Shown here piece by piece: positions 25,981-35,149 of a DNA stretch of 64,000 nt. Positions within the stretch are counted from its first letter, which is position 1; every line of letters begins with the position of its first letter. Origin of the DNA: JBBIQS01 sp037442205 (lineage in GTDB: Bacteria; Myxococcota; Myxococcia; Myxococcales; UBA5297). The notes below the pieces were generated by a model that did not search any database, was not told the origin of the DNA, and saw only the letters and a program-made list of their open reading frames with translations. The position numbers and the translations under genes are program-made. Where the stretch lies: assembly GCA_037442205.1 (NCBI GenBank), contig JBBIQS010000031.1:1-64000 (forward strand), in the 5' to 3' direction.

Positions 25981-26080
25981 GGTCACCCTGAGCCCTTCGG
26001 CAAGCTCAGGGCAGGCGGAGTCGAAGGGTCCCTCGACTTCGGCCTCGCTGCGCGAGGCCTCCGCTCGGGACGAGCGGAGG
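25981..26080. repeat. REP-like element with three hairpins (copy 1)
   Basis: Between two convergent genes lie three perfect inverted repeats in a row: CCCTGAGC/GCTCAGGG (25986-25993 with 26004-26011), GGCCTCG/CGAGGCC (26041-26047 with 26053-26059) and the 10-bp arms CCTCCGCTCG/CGAGCGGAGG around GGA (26058-26080). Related blocks with CTTCG(G/A)CA(A/G)GCTCAGG recur at ~41.1 kb and ~60.5 kb. The hairpins could terminate transcription from both sides. Confidence 0.7.
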
Positions 26081-26105
26081 CCAGCCACCTCGTCCTGCAG
26101 GACGG

Positions 26106-29100
26106 CTATCCGACCGCCAGCCGCAGCCGGCTGCGCAGGCGGAAGTGGTCATCGGAGAGGACGAAGATCAGCAGCTCGGCCATCTCGCGGCGCCGCTTGG
26201 CGGCATTGACGATCTGGTCGGAGGTGTCCATGCGGGTCCCGGAGACCGAGTTGTCCTCGCGGAAGACCAGCTGCAGCGAGGCGCCCAGGTCGCCGGCGAG
26301 CAGCAAGCCCGCCCGGTCGCCCGACCAGGCCGTCGACTGCACCCAGTGCACCAGGTCCAGCGACTTGGCCTTGGCGAGCTCCGGGGCCAGCACCTCCAGC
26401 GCCCGCACCGCCTTGCCGCTCATCGCCTTCTTGATGCGCTTGCTCAGCTCCGGATCCGGCTTGCCCATCCGGTCGAACTCCGGCATCACCGCCCGCACCG
26501 CGTTGCCGAACAGGTCGGCCAGCTTGGCCTGATCCAGCTTCTGGGCCAGCGCCATCTTGTTGCGCAGGTGCCAGGCCGCCCGGGCCATCACGTACTTCTG
26601 CTCGCGCTGGTTGTAGCGGCGCACGAAATCCGGGCCGACCACCATCGACAGCGGGTCGGTGTTCTCCAGCGTCACCGCCGCGCCCTTCTTGCCCTGGTAG
26701 ACCTCGAACTTCTCCACCCCGAACACCGCCAGCGCCGCCTTGGCCAGCTTGTAGATGGCGTGGTCGGACTTGAGCCGATCCCCGCGGCCGATGCCCTGCG
26801 CGTCCAGCCCCGGCTCGAAGACCTTGTGCAACTGGTCGCCCAGGATGCGCATCAGATCTGAGAGCACGCTGCGCCCCAGCGGATGGACGAGCAGGGTATC
26901 CATCTCGCCGTCGTTGAGGGCCTCGGCGGTCTCGGTGGGGGCCCGGCCGCGGGCCTCGGCGAACTGGGCCGCCTCGGCCTCGGTCAGCGCGCGGAAGAAG
27001 CCCAGCACGTGGCCCACGCACACCGCGCGGTCCATCTGCTTGGTGTGGGCGTACATCTTGTAGAGCGCGTGGTAGGCCTCCAGCCGGAACGGATCCAGGG
27101 CCAGCAGCTTGCGCTGCTCCTCCATGGCCGCGGCGCTCGGGCCCTCCTTGGTGAGCAGTTCGGCCAGCGCGGCGCGGGCCTGGACGTTGTCCGGGGCCAT
27201 CTCCACCGCGAAGCGGTACATCTGCGCCGCCTTCTGCGTGTCGTGGAGGCGGGCGAAGAGCTCGCCGGCCTTGAGCCGTTGGGCGATCGCCCGCGGCTTG
27301 TCGGCGCCATTGCCGGCCGCAGTCGCCTGGCGCTCGATCAGCTCGGCCAGCTCGGGGAGGTTGCCCAGCTTCTCGTAGACTGCCGCCAGCCGGTCGAGGA
27401 TCGTCCCGTCATTGGGCGCCAGCTCCATCGCCTTGCGGTAGTGGTCGGCGGCCGCCTGCAGCTCGTTGAAGCCCTCCTCGGCGATCTGGGCGTAGGTACA
27501 GAGGAACCTGGCCTGGCGGTCGGGCTTCTTCTCGGCCTCCACCAGCCGGCGGTAGGCGTCGGCGGCGCCGCTCCAGTTGCGGGCAGCGAGGTGGATCGCG
27601 CCCAGCCGCTCCAGCGCGTCCAGGTTGCGCGGGTCGGCGTTGTAGGCGGTCTGCAGATGCGCGGTGGCGCTGGCCGGGTCGTTGAGCTTCTCCTGCAGCA
27701 GCACGCCCAGCTGATAGCGCAGCGCCCCAATCTCCGCCGGCTCGCCGCCCAGGTCGAGGCGGGCGGCCAGAGACCGGGCGGCCTCGGCGAACTGGCCCTG
27801 GGACAGGCACAGCTCGGCGCGCAGCTTGTGGGCGCCGGCGTGAGAGGGGGCCTGGGTCAGCGCCTGATCGATCACCTCGCGGGCCTGGGCCAGGTCCTTG
27901 AGCGTCGAGGCGAAGAGCTTGGCGGCGGTGAACAGCTCCTCGGCCGAGCCCTGGGCATCGCCGCTGGCGGCGCGGGTGCGAGCGCGCTTGAGGTGCAGCG
28001 CGGCCATGTCGCCGGCGCCGCCGCTCTGGGCGAGCAGCCCCTCCAGCCGCTGCGCGGCGCGCTCCTCGAGCGGGTTCCGGGCCAGGATCGCCTGGTAGGC
28101 GCCGCGGGCGGCGGCATCGTCCTTGAGGACCTCTTCGGCGATGCGCCCGGCCTCGAGCATGGCGTCGGTGGCGGTCTGCGGGTCCTTGGCGCTCTGGCCC
28201 TCGGCCAGCAGCAGCTTGTAGACCTCGCGGTGGGCACCGGCGCGCGAGAGCACCCGTCGCGCGGCGCGCAGGGCCGGCAGGTGGGAAGGCGCCGCCTCGA
28301 GCACCGCCCGGTAGGCGCCCAGCGCTCGGTCAAAGCGGCCCAGCTGCCACTCGCAGACCTCGCCGAACTGCATCAGCAGCACCTGGCGGGGCTCGGGGCC
28401 CTGCTCGCGGGAGAGGCGGGATTCAATCCAGGCCGACAACCCGGCGTAGTCGCCGGCGGCCTTGAGGGCGCGCTCGTACTCCGCCTGGACGCGGGGATCC
28501 TCGGGGAGCATCTCGGCGGCGCGGCGCAGCGGTTCGGCCGCCGGGGCCTTGTCGCTCTCGCGCAGGCCGGCCAGCAGCAGGGCGACCGAGGCCTGGGGCT
28601 CCTTGACCACCGCCGCCTCGCGGGCGAGCAACTCGCCTCGGCGCGGGCGATCCGAGGCCCGCAGCTGGGCCAGCCGGCTGAGGGCCCACAGGTGCGCGGG
28701 ATCGATGGCCAGCAGTTGCTCGAGGCAGTGCTCCTCGGCGGCCGGGTCGGCGAGCCTGTCGGCGAAGAGGGCGGAGAGCTTCTCCAGGGCGGGGATGCGC
28801 CCGCGGGGCTCGGCGATCGACTGGATCTCGGCCTCGAGCATGGACGCCAGCTCGCGCTGCTGGCCCTGGCGCAGGTAGAGCCGCTCCAGCGCGCGCAGCG
28901 AGGGGGCGTGATCCGGCTGGTAGCCCAGCGCCTCCTGGAAGGCCTCGGCGGCCATCTCCGGGCGGTTGAGGTCCTCGTCCCAGATCGAGCCGACCTGGTA
29001 GAGGGTGTTGGCGCGCTCCACCTTGCCGGCGCGGGCCGCGGCCTCGGCGCGCAGGATCTCCACCAGGCTCTCGAAGGCCTTCTGGCTGCGGTAGATGCGC

Positions 29101-31181
29101 GACAGGGCCTGCATCGCCGGGAAGTGGTCCGGCGCCAGGGTCAGCACCTCCTGGTAGCCGGCGATGGCGTCGTCGACGCGGTTGAGCTTCTGCTCCAGCA
29201 GCTCGCCGGCCTTGAAGATCAGCAGCGCCGCCTGGTCGGTGGCCGGAGTGATCTCGGCCTCCTGGCGGTACATGGTGACCATCTCCTCCCAGCGACCGTC
29301 CTGGGCGTAGAGCCGCCCCAGGGCCTTGAGCGCCGGCAGGTAGTTGGCCGCCAGCGAGAGCACCTTGGTGTAGCTCTCGATGGCCTGCTCCTTGAGCTTG
29401 AGCTTCTCGTCGTAGATCTCGGCGTTGCTGTGCAGCAGGCTGAGCACCTGCTTGGCGTCGTTGACCAGCGAGGCCTCGAGCTCGTTGTTGCGGATCAGCT
29501 CCTCCCACATCCCCAGCCGCTCCAGCAGCCGCGACAGGCTGCGGATGGTGGGCAGGTGGTCGGGGGCCATCTCCAGGATGCGGCGCAGGGTGGCGGCCGC
29601 GGCGGCCTGGTCCTGGCGCCGCTCCTCGTGGAGGTCGGCCACCCGGGTGAGCACCGCGATCGCCTGGTCGCGATCGCGGGTCTGCGCCAGATCCTGCTCG
29701 AACAGGGCGATCAGCGCGTCCCACTTCGCCTGGCGCTCGTAGAGCCGCTGCAGGGCCTTCTGTGCCGGCAGGTAGTCGGGCTGGGTCGAGAGCGCCTGGG
29801 CGTAGACCGCCACCGCCTCCTCGACGCGCTCCAGGCGGTTCTCGAGGATCTCGGCCACCTTGTAGAGCCGGGCCGCCTTCTGGCGCGGGTCGTCGTTGGC
29901 GGCGATCTCCGCCTGGTAGACCTGCACCACTCCCAGCCAGTCCTGGTTGCGGGCGCACAGCCGGCCCAGGCTGGCCAGCGCCACCGATTGCCCGGGCGAG
30001 CGCTCCAGCACCGCCCGGAAGCAGCCGATCGCCTTCTGCTGCTCGCCCAGCCGCTCCTCGTAGAGCGCCCCCAGCCGCAGGTTGAGCGAGATCAGCTCGC
30101 TCTGATCGGTCAGCCCCTCGAGGCGGGCGTGGAGGACGTCGGCCAGCTCGGCGAAGTTGCCGCTGGCCTCCAGGCATCGGGCCAGCTCGTCGAGCAGCAG
30201 CGGATCGCGCGGGGCGACCTGGCGCCCCTTGAGCAGCGCCTGCACGGCGTCGGCGCCGCGGCCCATCCGCTCCAACAGCTTGCTGGCGCGCAGCCACAGC
30301 GGCGCCGAGCGCTCGCCGGCCAGCTCAGCCTGGGCGAGCAGCACCTCGAGCAGGGTCTCGGCGTTGCCCTCGCGCTCGGCCAGGCCCTGCAGCGCCGAGA
30401 GCACCGCCGGGTCGTCCTTGCGCAGCGCGAAGGCCTGGCGCACCAGCTCGGCGGCGCGCTTGGGGTCGTTGAGCTTGCCCTCGAAGAGCCGAGCCGCCGA
30501 CATCAGGGCGCCGGCGGCCAGTGCCGCGTCGCCGCTGGCGGCCTGGGCCAGCGCCACCTCGACCTGGGCCTGGCCGGCGAAGTCGCCGCGGGCGACGCGG
30601 GCCGACTCCAGCGCCAGCAGCACCGGGACGCTCCCCGGAGCGCGCTGGGCCAGCGACTCCAGCAGCTTGAGCGCCTCGTCGGCTTTGCCCAGCCTGGTCT
30701 CGAGGATCGCCGCCTTCTCCAGCATCAGCGACAGCTGATGGGCCTCGACCTCGACCGCGCTGGCCTGGGCCTCGATCAGCTGGGCCACCATCGGCCAGTT
30801 GCCGACGGCGGCGAACAGCCGGCGGGCGGACTCGAGGTTGGCCAAGAAGCGCGGCGCCAGCTTGTAGGCGTTCTGGTAGCAGACCGCGGCGTTGCGCTGG
30901 TTCTTGAGGACCTCCTCCCACAGCAGGCCCATGGCGTGGAACAGCCGGGCCGCGCCGGGGTCGGTCCCGAGGGCCTTGGCCTCGCGCTCGTAGGCGGCGA
31001 TCAGCTCCTGGGCCTGGGCCGCGGTCAGCGGCGACGGCTCGCCGGCCTCGACCGCGGCCGGAGCAGCGGGGGCTGCCGCCGGCGGAGGGCGCGACGGCGA
31101 CAGCTGCGGAGGGGAGAACCCGGGAGAGCCGACGTCGAGATCGACGTCGAACGAGTTCGCTTCGAGGTTCTTTTCGTTCAT
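26106..31181 (-). CDS. Giant TPR-repeat protein (1691 aa)
   Basis: Cytoplasmic by sequence: there is no signal peptide, and the Pro/Ala-rich N-terminus follows MNEKNLEANSFDVDLDVG. About 1350 residues consist of degenerate 34-residue TPR units; many contain the W/Y..A...Y..VL...P.....L..L pattern (for example WEEMVTMYRQEAEITP, LAPDHFPAMQALSRIYRS). The last ~330 residues are non-repetitive (VCVGHVLGFFRALTEAEAAQ to DDHFRLRSRLRLAVG) and include QGIGRGDRLKSDHAIYKLAKA; their function is unknown. Large TPR proteins of this kind are frequent in Myxococcota, probably as scaffolds. It is divergent from a Ser/Thr kinase gene, a possible partner. Confidence 0.9.
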   Translation of the reverse strand: MNEKNLEANSFDVDLDVGSPGFSPPQLSPSRPPPAAAPAAPAAVEAGEPSPLTAAQAQELIAAYEREAKALGTDPGAARLFHAMGLLWEEVLKNQRNAAVCYQNAYKLAPRFLANLESARRLFAAVGNWPMVAQLIEAQASAVEVEAHQLSLMLEKAAILETRLGKADEALKLLESLAQRAPGSVPVLLALESARVARGDFAGQAQVEVALAQAASGDAALAAGALMSAARLFEGKLNDPKRAAELVRQAFALRKDDPAVLSALQGLAEREGNAETLLEVLLAQAELAGERSAPLWLRASKLLERMGRGADAVQALLKGRQVAPRDPLLLDELARCLEASGNFAELADVLHARLEGLTDQSELISLNLRLGALYEERLGEQQKAIGCFRAVLERSPGQSVALASLGRLCARNQDWLGVVQVYQAEIAANDDPRQKAARLYKVAEILENRLERVEEAVAVYAQALSTQPDYLPAQKALQRLYERQAKWDALIALFEQDLAQTRDRDQAIAVLTRVADLHEERRQDQAAAAATLRRILEMAPDHLPTIRSLSRLLERLGMWEELIRNNELEASLVNDAKQVLSLLHSNAEIYDEKLKLKEQAIESYTKVLSLAANYLPALKALGRLYAQDGRWEEMVTMYRQEAEITPATDQAALLIFKAGELLEQKLNRVDDAIAGYQEVLTLAPDHFPAMQALSRIYRSQKAFESLVEILRAEAAARAGKVERANTLYQVGSIWDEDLNRPEMAAEAFQEALGYQPDHAPSLRALERLYLRQGQQRELASMLEAEIQSIAEPRGRIPALEKLSALFADRLADPAAEEHCLEQLLAIDPAHLWALSRLAQLRASDRPRRGELLAREAAVVKEPQASVALLLAGLRESDKAPAAEPLRRAAEMLPEDPRVQAEYERALKAAGDYAGLSAWIESRLSREQGPEPRQVLLMQFGEVCEWQLGRFDRALGAYRAVLEAAPSHLPALRAARRVLSRAGAHREVYKLLLAEGQSAKDPQTATDAMLEAGRIAEEVLKDDAAARGAYQAILARNPLEERAAQRLEGLLAQSGGAGDMAALHLKRARTRAASGDAQGSAEELFTAAKLFASTLKDLAQAREVIDQALTQAPSHAGAHKLRAELCLSQGQFAEAARSLAARLDLGGEPAEIGALRYQLGVLLQEKLNDPASATAHLQTAYNADPRNLDALERLGAIHLAARNWSGAADAYRRLVEAEKKPDRQARFLCTYAQIAEEGFNELQAAADHYRKAMELAPNDGTILDRLAAVYEKLGNLPELAELIERQATAAGNGADKPRAIAQRLKAGELFARLHDTQKAAQMYRFAVEMAPDNVQARAALAELLTKEGPSAAAMEEQRKLLALDPFRLEAYHALYKMYAHTKQMDRAVCVGHVLGFFRALTEAEAAQFAEARGRAPTETAEALNDGEMDTLLVHPLGRSVLSDLMRILGDQLHKVFEPGLDAQGIGRGDRLKSDHAIYKLAKAALAVFGVEKFEVYQGKKGAAVTLENTDPLSMVVGPDFVRRYNQREQKYVMARAAWHLRNKMALAQKLDQAKLADLFGNAVRAVMPEFDRMGKPDPELSKRIKKAMSGKAVRALEVLAPELAKAKSLDLVHWVQSTAWSGDRAGLLLAGDLGASLQLVFREDNSVSGTRMDTSDQIVNAAKRRREMAELLIFVLSDDHFRLRSRLRLAVG

Positions 31182-31437
31182 GGGCCGGGCCGTTCAACGC
31201 CTTGCGGAAAACCGGCACCCCAGGAAGGCAGGGCTGGCCGGCGCCCGCGGAAGAGAGGCAGATCGCTGAATTGACGGACAATTTCTAGCACAGCACAGTC
31301 GGGGGCGCACCTGTGCGTGGCCGGCTTGCCTCTCCCCAGGACGGGCGAACGCTCGCCCGGGGAGGGCCGCTCCGGGCGATTCTGGCGGGCTCGTCGCCGG
31401 CGAGAGGAATCGTTCCAGTCCTGAGCGCCAGGTCGGC

Positions 31438-31443
31438 TAACAT
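31438..31443 (+). promoter_or_regulatory. -10 box of the Ser/Thr kinase gene
   Basis: TAACAT ends eight bases before the ATG, with no Shine-Dalgarno between (CCGGCCCC). The -35 is weak. The mRNA is predicted to be leaderless. Confidence 0.45.
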
Positions 31444-31451
31444 CCGGCCCC

Positions 31452-33224
31452 ATGGCAAGTCGCTATGTGCTGCTCGACCGGGTCGGCAAGGGAGGGATGG
31501 CCGAGCTCTATCGGGCGCGGGTGACGGGCGAGGCCGGCTTCTCCAAGATCGTCGCCGTCAAGCGCATCCTGCCGCGGCTGGCGCAGAACGAGCTCTTCGT
31601 CACCATGCTGATCGACGAGGCCCGGCTGGCGGCGCAGCTCAACCACCCGAACATCGTCCAGGTCTTCGAGCTGGGGCGCGACGAGAGCGGGCTGTTCATC
31701 GCCATGGAGTTCGTCACCGGCCCGAACCTGGGGGCGGTGCTGGGGCGGCTCCTCGAGCGGCGGCAGCGGCTGCACGAGGCGCTGGCGCTGGAGGTGACCA
31801 TCCAGCTCCTGACCGCGCTGGACTACGCCCACCGGCGCAGCGACGAGCAGGGGCGGCCGCTGAACCTGGTGCACCGCGACGTGTCGCCCGAGAACCTGCT
31901 GCTGACCGCCGACGGCGTGGTCAAGCTGCTCGACTTCGGAGTGGCCAAGGCCAAGAACCGGCTGCAGGAGACCCAGCCCGGAGGGCTCAAGGGGAAGCTC
32001 GCCTACATGTCGCCGGAGCAGGTGAAGGGCGGCGAGGTGGACCTGCGCACCGACATCTTCGCCGCCGGGCTGGTGCTCTGGGAGAGCCTGGCGGGGCGCT
32101 TCTTCTACGACGCCGGCGACGACTTCGAGCTGATGCGCCAGGTCCACCAGGCCAGGCCGCGCACCCTGGCGAGCGTGGGGGTAGCGGTGGCCCCGGAGGT
32201 CGAGGCGGCGCTGGCGCGGGCGCTGGCCGCCGACCGCGAGGCGCGCTTCCAGACCGCCGGCGAATTCGCCCAGGCGCTGATGCGCTTCCACCGGCAGGCC
32301 TACCCGAGCTACACGCCCGACCAGCTCGGGAAGCTGGTGAGCGAGCTCTTCGCTGGCGAGCTGGCGGCCCTGGCCGAGAGCCTGCGCAAGTTCGAGAGCG
32401 GAGAGCAGGGGCCGTCGCAGGTCGTGCAGGCCGGCTCGCAGGCGCTGATCCCCACGAGGGCTGGGCTGGGCGCCGCGGAGGAGAGCCTCGGCCAGTCGAA
32501 CGAATCCTCCACCCGCCGCAAGCTGCGGCCAGCCACAAGCGGGACCGGCGCCAAGCTGCGGCCCAGCGGCGTGAATCCTCGGCCCGCGACCAAGACCCAG
32601 GCCCGCCTCACCGCGTCCCGGGAAGCGTCTCCGCCGGACGAGCCTGCGCAGTCCGAGGACCGCGCGCTCACACCGGTCGAGTCCGCGGCCCCGGCCGCGG
32701 CGGCAGCGGAGCCGGTCGAGCAGTCGCCCAAGGGCGGAAAACTCGTGCTCCTTTTGCCCGTGGCGTTCGCGGTCGCCGGCGCGCTCTTCGTCGGCGCGCC
32801 CTACCTGATGCACGGCGAGGGCGCCGGCTCGGAGCCGCCGGTCGAGATTCCCGAGGCCAAGCCGCTGCCGCGCCCGCCGCAGAAGCCCGAGGTCGCCGAG
32901 GCGCCCAGGACGCCTCCGGAACCGGCGCAGCCCGAGCCGCCCAAGGTCGATCCCAAGCCGAAGCCGCAGCCCAAGGCGCTGGCGGTCGCCGGCAAGGGGA
33001 CGCTGGAGCTGACCTGCAAGCCGCGCTGCGAGGTCGAGGTGGACGGGAAATGGGAGGCTGGCGTCGCAGGCATCCATCGCCTGGAGCTGGCCGCGGGAAA
33101 GCGGACCCTCAAGCTGATCGATGCGCTCGGCAATCACACCCGGAAGCTGTCGGTGGCGGTCCCGGCGGGCAAGACGATCGCCCGCACCGTGGACATGGAC
33201 ACCGGCGCGGGCGCGACTCCCTGA
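31452..33224 (+). CDS. Membrane-anchored Ser/Thr protein kinase
   Basis: Eukaryotic-type kinase. Residues ~4-270 contain the Gly loop GKGGMAELYRA, VAVKRI (ATP-binding Lys), the Glu of EARLAAQL, catalytic loop HRDVSPENLLL, metal motif DFGVAKA and MSPEQVKGGEVDLRTDIFAAG. A ~190-residue low-complexity linker leads to one transmembrane segment (LVLLLPVAFAVAGALFVG, ~435-452) and a Pro/Lys-rich stretch. The C-terminal ~75 residues resemble a PEGA-like beta domain (GTLELTCKPRCEVEVDGKWE, RTLKLIDALGNHTRKLSV). The kinase would face the cytoplasm and the PEGA-like part the periplasm. Divergent from the giant TPR gene. Confidence 0.95.
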   Translation: MASRYVLLDRVGKGGMAELYRARVTGEAGFSKIVAVKRILPRLAQNELFVTMLIDEARLAAQLNHPNIVQVFELGRDESGLFIAMEFVTGPNLGAVLGRLLERRQRLHEALALEVTIQLLTALDYAHRRSDEQGRPLNLVHRDVSPENLLLTADGVVKLLDFGVAKAKNRLQETQPGGLKGKLAYMSPEQVKGGEVDLRTDIFAAGLVLWESLAGRFFYDAGDDFELMRQVHQARPRTLASVGVAVAPEVEAALARALAADREARFQTAGEFAQALMRFHRQAYPSYTPDQLGKLVSELFAGELAALAESLRKFESGEQGPSQVVQAGSQALIPTRAGLGAAEESLGQSNESSTRRKLRPATSGTGAKLRPSGVNPRPATKTQARLTASREASPPDEPAQSEDRALTPVESAAPAAAAAEPVEQSPKGGKLVLLLPVAFAVAGALFVGAPYLMHGEGAGSEPPVEIPEAKPLPRPPQKPEVAEAPRTPPEPAQPEPPKVDPKPKPQPKALAVAGKGTLELTCKPRCEVEVDGKWEAGVAGIHRLELAAGKRTLKLIDALGNHTRKLSVAVPAGKTIARTVDMDTGAGATP

Positions 33225-33239
33225 GCCTGAGCGAGCTGC

Positions 33240-34256
33240 TCAGCGAAGCCGGGGACAGCTCGGCTCGCCGCCGGCGCAGATCGGCTCCGGCTGCCCGGCA
33301 GCGCGCCGGACCAGTCCCGCCAGCGAGTCGATCAGCTTGGGCGAGTCGTTGAGCGCCGCCACCCGGTGGTAGCCGCGCATGCCCACCTGCTGGGCGTGAT
33401 CGCGGATCAGCATGTCCAGCTCGAAGAGCGTCTCGACGTGATCGGAGAGGAAGGCGATCGGCACCACCGCCACGTCGGTCACGCCCTTCTTGACCAGCGC
33501 CGACAGCTCGTCCTGGGTCGAGGGAGTCAGCCAGGGCTGTCCGGTGGCCTTGGACTGGAAGGCCAGGCTGTGCGGGAACGCCGGGCCGACGCGCTCCATG
33601 ACCCCGCGCACCGTGCGCTGAATCTGCGCCAGGTACGGATCGCCGTTGTCGATGACGCTCTGCGGAAGGCTGTGGGCGCTGAAGAGGACGTGGACGTTCT
33701 TGCGCGTCGGCTCCGGCAGGCCCGCGATCCTCTCACGGATGCGCTCGGCCCAGGCGTCGAGGAAGAGGGGCTCGTCGGGATAGCAGCAGACCTCGTGGAC
33801 CGGGAGGTTGGCCTTGCGGGCGCGCAGGACGCGCGCCAGCTCGCGCAGGCTGGAGATGGTGGTGGTGCGCGAGCGGTGCGGATAGAGGGGCAGGGCGACG
33901 ATGCGCCTGGCGCCGTCGGCGAGGAGCTGGTCCACCGCCTCTTCGGTGGTGGGGTTCCAGGCGCGCATGGCGATGTAGGCCTTGAATCCCGGGCCGAGCT
34001 TCTCCTCGAGGAGGCTGGCCTGGCGTTGGGTCAGCTCGAGGATCGGCGAGCGCCCGCCGATCTTTGCGTAGTTCGCGCGGGACTCGGCGCCGCGGGAGCT
34101 GGCGATCTTTTTGGCCAGGAGCTTCTGGTAGAGGAAGCCCAGCGGCATCTGCAGCACGTCGGGGTCGGAGAAGATGTTGAAGAGGAAGGGCTCGACCGCC
34201 TCCAGGCTGTCGGGCCCTCCCAGGTTCATCAGCACGACCGCGGTCTCGACGCTCAA
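33240..34256 (-). CDS. hemH: Ferrochelatase
   Basis: Inserts Fe2+ into protoporphyrin IX (or coproporphyrin III) in haem synthesis. Diagnostic blocks: AVVLMNLGGPDSLEAVEPFL at the N-terminus, the active-site signature VLFSAHSLPQ (His ~180), and the region GFLYQKLLAKKIASSRG. The TTG at 34256 is preferred over the ATG at 34307: it has SD GGAG at proper spacing and gives the N-terminus expected of the family (MSVETAVVLMNLGGP), with 338 residues. It ends 15 bases from the convergent kinase gene. Confidence 0.95.
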   Translation of the reverse strand: MSVETAVVLMNLGGPDSLEAVEPFLFNIFSDPDVLQMPLGFLYQKLLAKKIASSRGAESRANYAKIGGRSPILELTQRQASLLEEKLGPGFKAYIAMRAWNPTTEEAVDQLLADGARRIVALPLYPHRSRTTTISSLRELARVLRARKANLPVHEVCCYPDEPLFLDAWAERIRERIAGLPEPTRKNVHVLFSAHSLPQSVIDNGDPYLAQIQRTVRGVMERVGPAFPHSLAFQSKATGQPWLTPSTQDELSALVKKGVTDVAVVPIAFLSDHVETLFELDMLIRDHAQQVGMRGYHRVAALNDSPKLIDSLAGLVRRAAGQPEPICAGGEPSCPRLR

Positions 34257-34425
34257 GAAGATCTCCGATCGGCAGCCAAGGGTGAAGCGAGGCTCCGGCG
34301 CCCTCATTCCCGCGAACGCGGCCGAGAAGCCATCCCCCTACTCCTGAGGCGCCAGCCGAAGGAGAGGGGGACCGAGGGGGTGAGGGTAGCGGGGCGGCGG
34401 GAAGCGTGGAAACGAGGAACCTGGC

Positions 34426-35037
34426 CTACAGCGTGAGGTTGACGTTGTAGGTGCCGTCGGGCGAGACCGCGGTACCGGTGATGGTGGTGTTGCCGGCCTT
34501 GCGGCGGACCTTGCCAGTGCCGTCGTCCTCGAGCTGGCCGGTGATCGCCAGGTTGAGGGTCACGTCGCCCTGCAGATCGCCGGTCATCTTGAAGGCGCCG
34601 ACCACGGTGCCGGTGAGGGTGCCGGTGGGGATGTCCTTGAGCTGGAGGGTGAGAGCCGGCTGCAGGGCGGTGTCGGTGGGGGTGTCGTAGGTGATGCTCA
34701 CCTGCTGGTCCTGCCCGGGGATCTGGACCTTGCCGTCGGTGTAGCCGGTCATCCCGACCTTGAGCCGCATTCCCTTGTTGGCCGAGGAGCCCTGATCGAC
34801 CTGGCCGGTGATGGTCAGCGTTCCGGCGGCGCTGCCATTGGCGGTCTGGGCGGGGATGTTGGCGCTCGAGGCGGCGTTGAAGCCGGCGAAGCCGAGGGTC
34901 AGCGACTTCTGGATCGCCCCGTCCAGCCCGATGTAGGCCAGCCGCGCCTTCTCGTCGGAGTTGAGCGAATTGCCGCAGCCGAGCAGGCCGACGGCGACCA
35001 GCGACAGCACGGCCACTGCGAGATTTCGAAGGTGCAT
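34426..35037 (-). CDS. Lipoprotein of beta-rich type
   Basis: Signal peptide MHLRNLAVAVLSLVAVGLLGC with lipobox LLGC (Cys21). The mature ~180 residues are rich in alternating polar/hydrophobic strands (GTLTGTVVGAFKMTGDLQGDV, TTITGTAVSPDGTYNVNLTL), suggesting a beta sandwich or barrel. The end 'GT.VSPDGTYNVNLTL' resembles the end of the lipoprotein at 47.3-47.9 kb (GFVTADGSTYTW), so the two may be distant paralogues. The function is unknown. Confidence 0.8.
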   Translation of the reverse strand: MHLRNLAVAVLSLVAVGLLGCGNSLNSDEKARLAYIGLDGAIQKSLTLGFAGFNAASSANIPAQTANGSAAGTLTITGQVDQGSSANKGMRLKVGMTGYTDGKVQIPGQDQQVSITYDTPTDTALQPALTLQLKDIPTGTLTGTVVGAFKMTGDLQGDVTLNLAITGQLEDDGTGKVRRKAGNTTITGTAVSPDGTYNVNLTL

Positions 35038-35149
35038 GGAAAGCCTCGTTTCGAAGGCCGGCGGTCCGGCTCGCCAGCGCGATGGTGCCCATACTTCCTA
35101 GCACTTCAGTCGCTTATTGGATCCATTCGCGCGCCTGCTGGCCCAGCTC

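Noticed and set aside
26883..31274. Very long open frame (1463 codons) opposite the giant TPR gene
   Set aside because: It is the antisense shadow of a TPR gene with high GC at third positions; the translation is low-complexity Leu/Gly/Gln/Arg-rich, with no domain.
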